DNA of 64,000 nt from Emticicia sp. 21SJ11W-3 (GTDB lineage: Bacteria; Bacteroidota; Bacteroidia; Cytophagales; Spirosomataceae): the NCBI RefSeq assembly GCF_024138715.1, contig NZ_CP092074.1, positions 1,550,001-1,614,000 on the forward strand. The letters are read 5' to 3'. Position 1 is the first letter of the stretch. Each line of letters starts with the position of its first letter. The notes below the pieces were generated by a model. That model did no database searches and was not told the origin of the DNA. It saw only the letters and a list, made by a program, of their open reading frames with translations. This document shows positions 62,322 through 64,000 of this stretch, one piece after another. The position numbers and the translations under genes are program-made.

Positions 62322-63617
62322 TTATAGTTCTACCTTTTTCATTTTGGGTACCAGTACATGCATAATTAACCACGCCAACAGATAGGCTGCGCCGCAAATA
62401 CAAAACATTATAAAATATCCGGTTTGTATCTGTCCTATTTTAGTGTAGTACACAAACATGTTTTTCTGTACCAACCATGTAAGTAATATACCTCCCAAGC
62501 CACCAAACATACCGCCAATGCCGGTAACCGAGCCGGTAGCTTTTTTAGGGAACATATCTGAAACGGTTGTAAAGATATTGGCGCTCCAGGCCTGGTGTGC
62601 AGATGCCGCAATACCAATGACCAATACCGCCAGCCACATATTAATGGCACCTAAATACTGGGCAAATAGCACTGGCAATACTGCAAAGGCATATATTAAC
62701 ATACTGGTTTTACGTGCCTTAAAGGCAGGCCAGTTTCTGTTTATAAGGTTCATAGGTAACCAACCGCCAAAGATACTGCCAATACTGCCAATGACATAAA
62801 CCAATGCTGACGGCCAGACGATTTCAGTTGATGTAAGGTTATATTGTTTCATCAGGAAATCAGGTAGCCAGAAAAGATAAAACCACCACACGGGGTCAGT
62901 GAGAAACTTGCCAATGGCAAAAGCCCAGGTTTGTGGAAATTTTAGCAGAGTAGACCAGGGTACTCGTTCTTCAGACACAGGTTCTGATTTATCTGAATTG
63001 ATATATTCAAATTCCGCTGCTGATAAACGCTTCTGTCTTTGGGGTACCTCGTAGTAGATAAACCATAAAATAAGCCAGATGAAGCCTATAAGGCCCGTAA
63101 GAATAAACGCCCATTGCCAGCCCCAGTTTTGGGCAATTAAAGGTACCGAAAGCGGCACAATAATAGCCCCGATGTTAGTGCCTGAGTTAAAAAAACCTGT
63201 GGCCAAAGCTCTTTCTTTTTGAGGAAACCACTCAGCAACCGATTTAATAGCAGCCGGGAAGTTGCCAGCCTCTGTAACGCCAAGAAAAACACGGGCGATA
63301 ATAAAGCCCATTGTGCCGGTACAAAAAGCATGCGCTACCGCTGCCACGCTCCATAAACCTGTGGCAATGGCATAGCCGATTTTTGTGCCGAATTTATCAA
63401 TGAAGCCTCCGGCAAAGAACATCCCGAAAGCATAGGCTAATTTGAAAGCGATTTCAATATTAGAATAGTCAATTACTTCTTGTTCGGGCGTCCAGTTAAA
63501 AGCATCTGCCAGATAGGGCTTCAGGTAGCTGATAACGTTCCGGTCGAGATAATTAATTGTCGTGGCAAGAAAAAGAAGACTACAGATAGTCCAACGATAC
63601 TTTCCGATTTTTTCCAT
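62322..63617 (-). CDS. MFS transporter, anion:cation symporter group (hexuronate/sugar-acid type)
   Basis: 431 residues with 12 membrane helices. YRWTICSLLFLATTINYLDRNVISYL is the typical start of ExuT-like carriers, and RVFLGVTEAGNFPAAIKSVAEWFPQKERALATGFFNSGTNIGAI is a family block (R-x-x-x-G-x-x-E-A-x-x-x-P). The middle loop is short. Sugar acid transport (glucuronate, galacturonate or galactonate) is inferred. It precedes the SnoaL-like gene and follows a glycoside hydrolase end, so the locus looks like one for a uronic-acid polysaccharide. Confidence 0.88.
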   Translation of the reverse strand: MEKIGKYRWTICSLLFLATTINYLDRNVISYLKPYLADAFNWTPEQEVIDYSNIEIAFKLAYAFGMFFAGGFIDKFGTKIGYAIATGLWSVAAVAHAFCTGTMGFIIARVFLGVTEAGNFPAAIKSVAEWFPQKERALATGFFNSGTNIGAIIVPLSVPLIAQNWGWQWAFILTGLIGFIWLILWFIYYEVPQRQKRLSAAEFEYINSDKSEPVSEERVPWSTLLKFPQTWAFAIGKFLTDPVWWFYLFWLPDFLMKQYNLTSTEIVWPSALVYVIGSIGSIFGGWLPMNLINRNWPAFKARKTSMLIYAFAVLPVLFAQYLGAINMWLAVLVIGIAASAHQAWSANIFTTVSDMFPKKATGSVTGIGGMFGGLGGILLTWLVQKNMFVYYTKIGQIQTGYFIMFCICGAAYLLAWLIMHVLVPKMKKVEL

Positions 63618-63676
63618 AGATAAAGGGTTGAATTTTTTTAGGTTAACGAAAGAGGTACTCTCTTTCTGTGATGGAT

Positions 63677-64000
63677 TTATTGTTCAGAAATAAGCCTTAT
63701 GGGGCCAAGTAATCCTGAGGCAACAGGCTTCCATTCGGCAGCGTTAAAGGGTTGATATTTAATGTCTACCATATTGGTATCATAAAATTTCTTCCAATTT
63801 ACTCCTGTTTTATCTAAATACCTAATCCGGTTGGCTGATAAATTGGTAACTTCTATTTCCAGTTTATTGGTTGTACTCAGATTATCGGCCGCAACCGGAA
63901 TCCTGAATGGTAATGACCAGTATTTGCCCAGGTCTTTACCATTGAGTTTTACGGAGGCCATTTCGCGTACGTCGCCTAAATCGAGCCAGCTGTTTTTAAT
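63677..64000 (-). CDS. Glycoside hydrolase C-terminus, GH106-like (runs off the window)
   Basis: The last 107 residues of a larger enzyme. It is open at the window edge: the frame begins IKNSWLDLGDVREMASVKLNGKDLG. LDLGDVREMASVKLNGKDLG is a jelly-roll sugar-binding module of the type found in GH2/GH106 enzymes, and ANRIRYLDKTGVNWKKFYDTNMVDIKYQPF with a final PVASGLLGPIRL fits alpha-L-rhamnosidase-type ends. Family identity from this fragment alone is tentative. It is the first gene of an operon with the MFS transporter. Confidence 0.72.
   Translation of the reverse strand: MKNSWLDLGDVREMASVKLNGKDLGKYWSLPFRIPVAADNLSTTNKLEIEVTNLSANRIRYLDKTGVNWKKFYDTNMVDIKYQPFNAAEWKPVASGLLGPIRLISEQ

Overview
The window looks like chromosome of a member of the Bacteroidota, most likely of the Cytophagia/Cytophagales type. 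The signs are a SusC/RagA TonB-dependent receptor, a PorX-type response regulator with a PglZ domain (type IX secretion regulator), MoxR/DUF58/BatA-like/DUF4175 aerotolerance-type genes, DUF4159, and promoters of the Bacteroidota form (TTG, 19-20 nt, TAnnTTTG) in front of rpsU, rplU, rpsT, the SRP RNA and a candidate small RNA. Shine-Dalgarno sequences are almost absent, with rpsU as a striking exception. No rRNA or tRNA genes were recognised. The genus assignment is inference only.

Layout. 1-13.8 kb: 5' end of a susC gene, then housekeeping genes (phosphopantetheinyl transferase, SirB1-like protein, galE, rfbB, bile-acid-symporter family transporter, xerC, rpsU, ppx/gppA, nfu, rpmA-rplU, CBS protein, DUF2721, YhhN-like, M28 peptidase). 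13.8-17.8 kb: a 5'-nucleotidase, then a cobalamin riboswitch that leads a two-gene operon of a BtuB-like TonB receptor and a surface lipoprotein that looks like a BtuG-type beta-propeller. 17.9-20.6 kb: a DEAD-box helicase, then a divergent metal locus (DUF3299-like protein; MerC-like protein plus His-rich lipoprotein) with two Fur-family-type palindromes between the divergent genes.

20.6-36.3 kb: a long minus-strand block. In transcription order it holds two tandem tldD-tldE (pmbA) pairs, DUF4159, moxR, then DUF58, a BatA-like protein, DUF4175 and a membrane protein. Between moxR and the DUF58 gene lies a REP-associated tyrosine transposase (RAYT) gene with five tandem ~202-bp copies of a mosaic palindromic repeat. 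36.3-36.9 kb has no protein gene. It holds a perfect 23-bp Fur-family-type palindrome that overlaps a promoter, followed about 65 nt after the predicted start by a perfect intrinsic terminator. This is a candidate metal-controlled small RNA of about 94 nt and the most interesting item here.

36.9-64 kb: a small phosphatase-like protein, a Tat-exported sugar isomerase-like protein, gcvP with a possible pseudoknot leader, an NRAMP-related transporter, a 36-residue membrane peptide, rhodanese, YbiT-type ABC-F, RadC, rpsT, secreted hydrolases, an acyltransferase-like membrane protein, a LysM/RlpA-like protein, kdsB, the SRP RNA (ffs), a transaldolase-like aldolase, ftsE, porX, a BrkB/YihY protein, dapA, a serine hydrolase, and a sugar-acid locus (SnoaL-like protein, hexuronate-type MFS transporter, 3' end of a GH106-like glycoside hydrolase) that runs off the end.

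Functional links: the B12 riboswitch ties the TonB receptor and lipoprotein to corrinoid uptake. The shared palindrome ties the MerC/His-rich locus to the candidate small RNA. The MFS transporter and glycosidase fit use of a plant-type polysaccharide such as rhamnogalacturonan.
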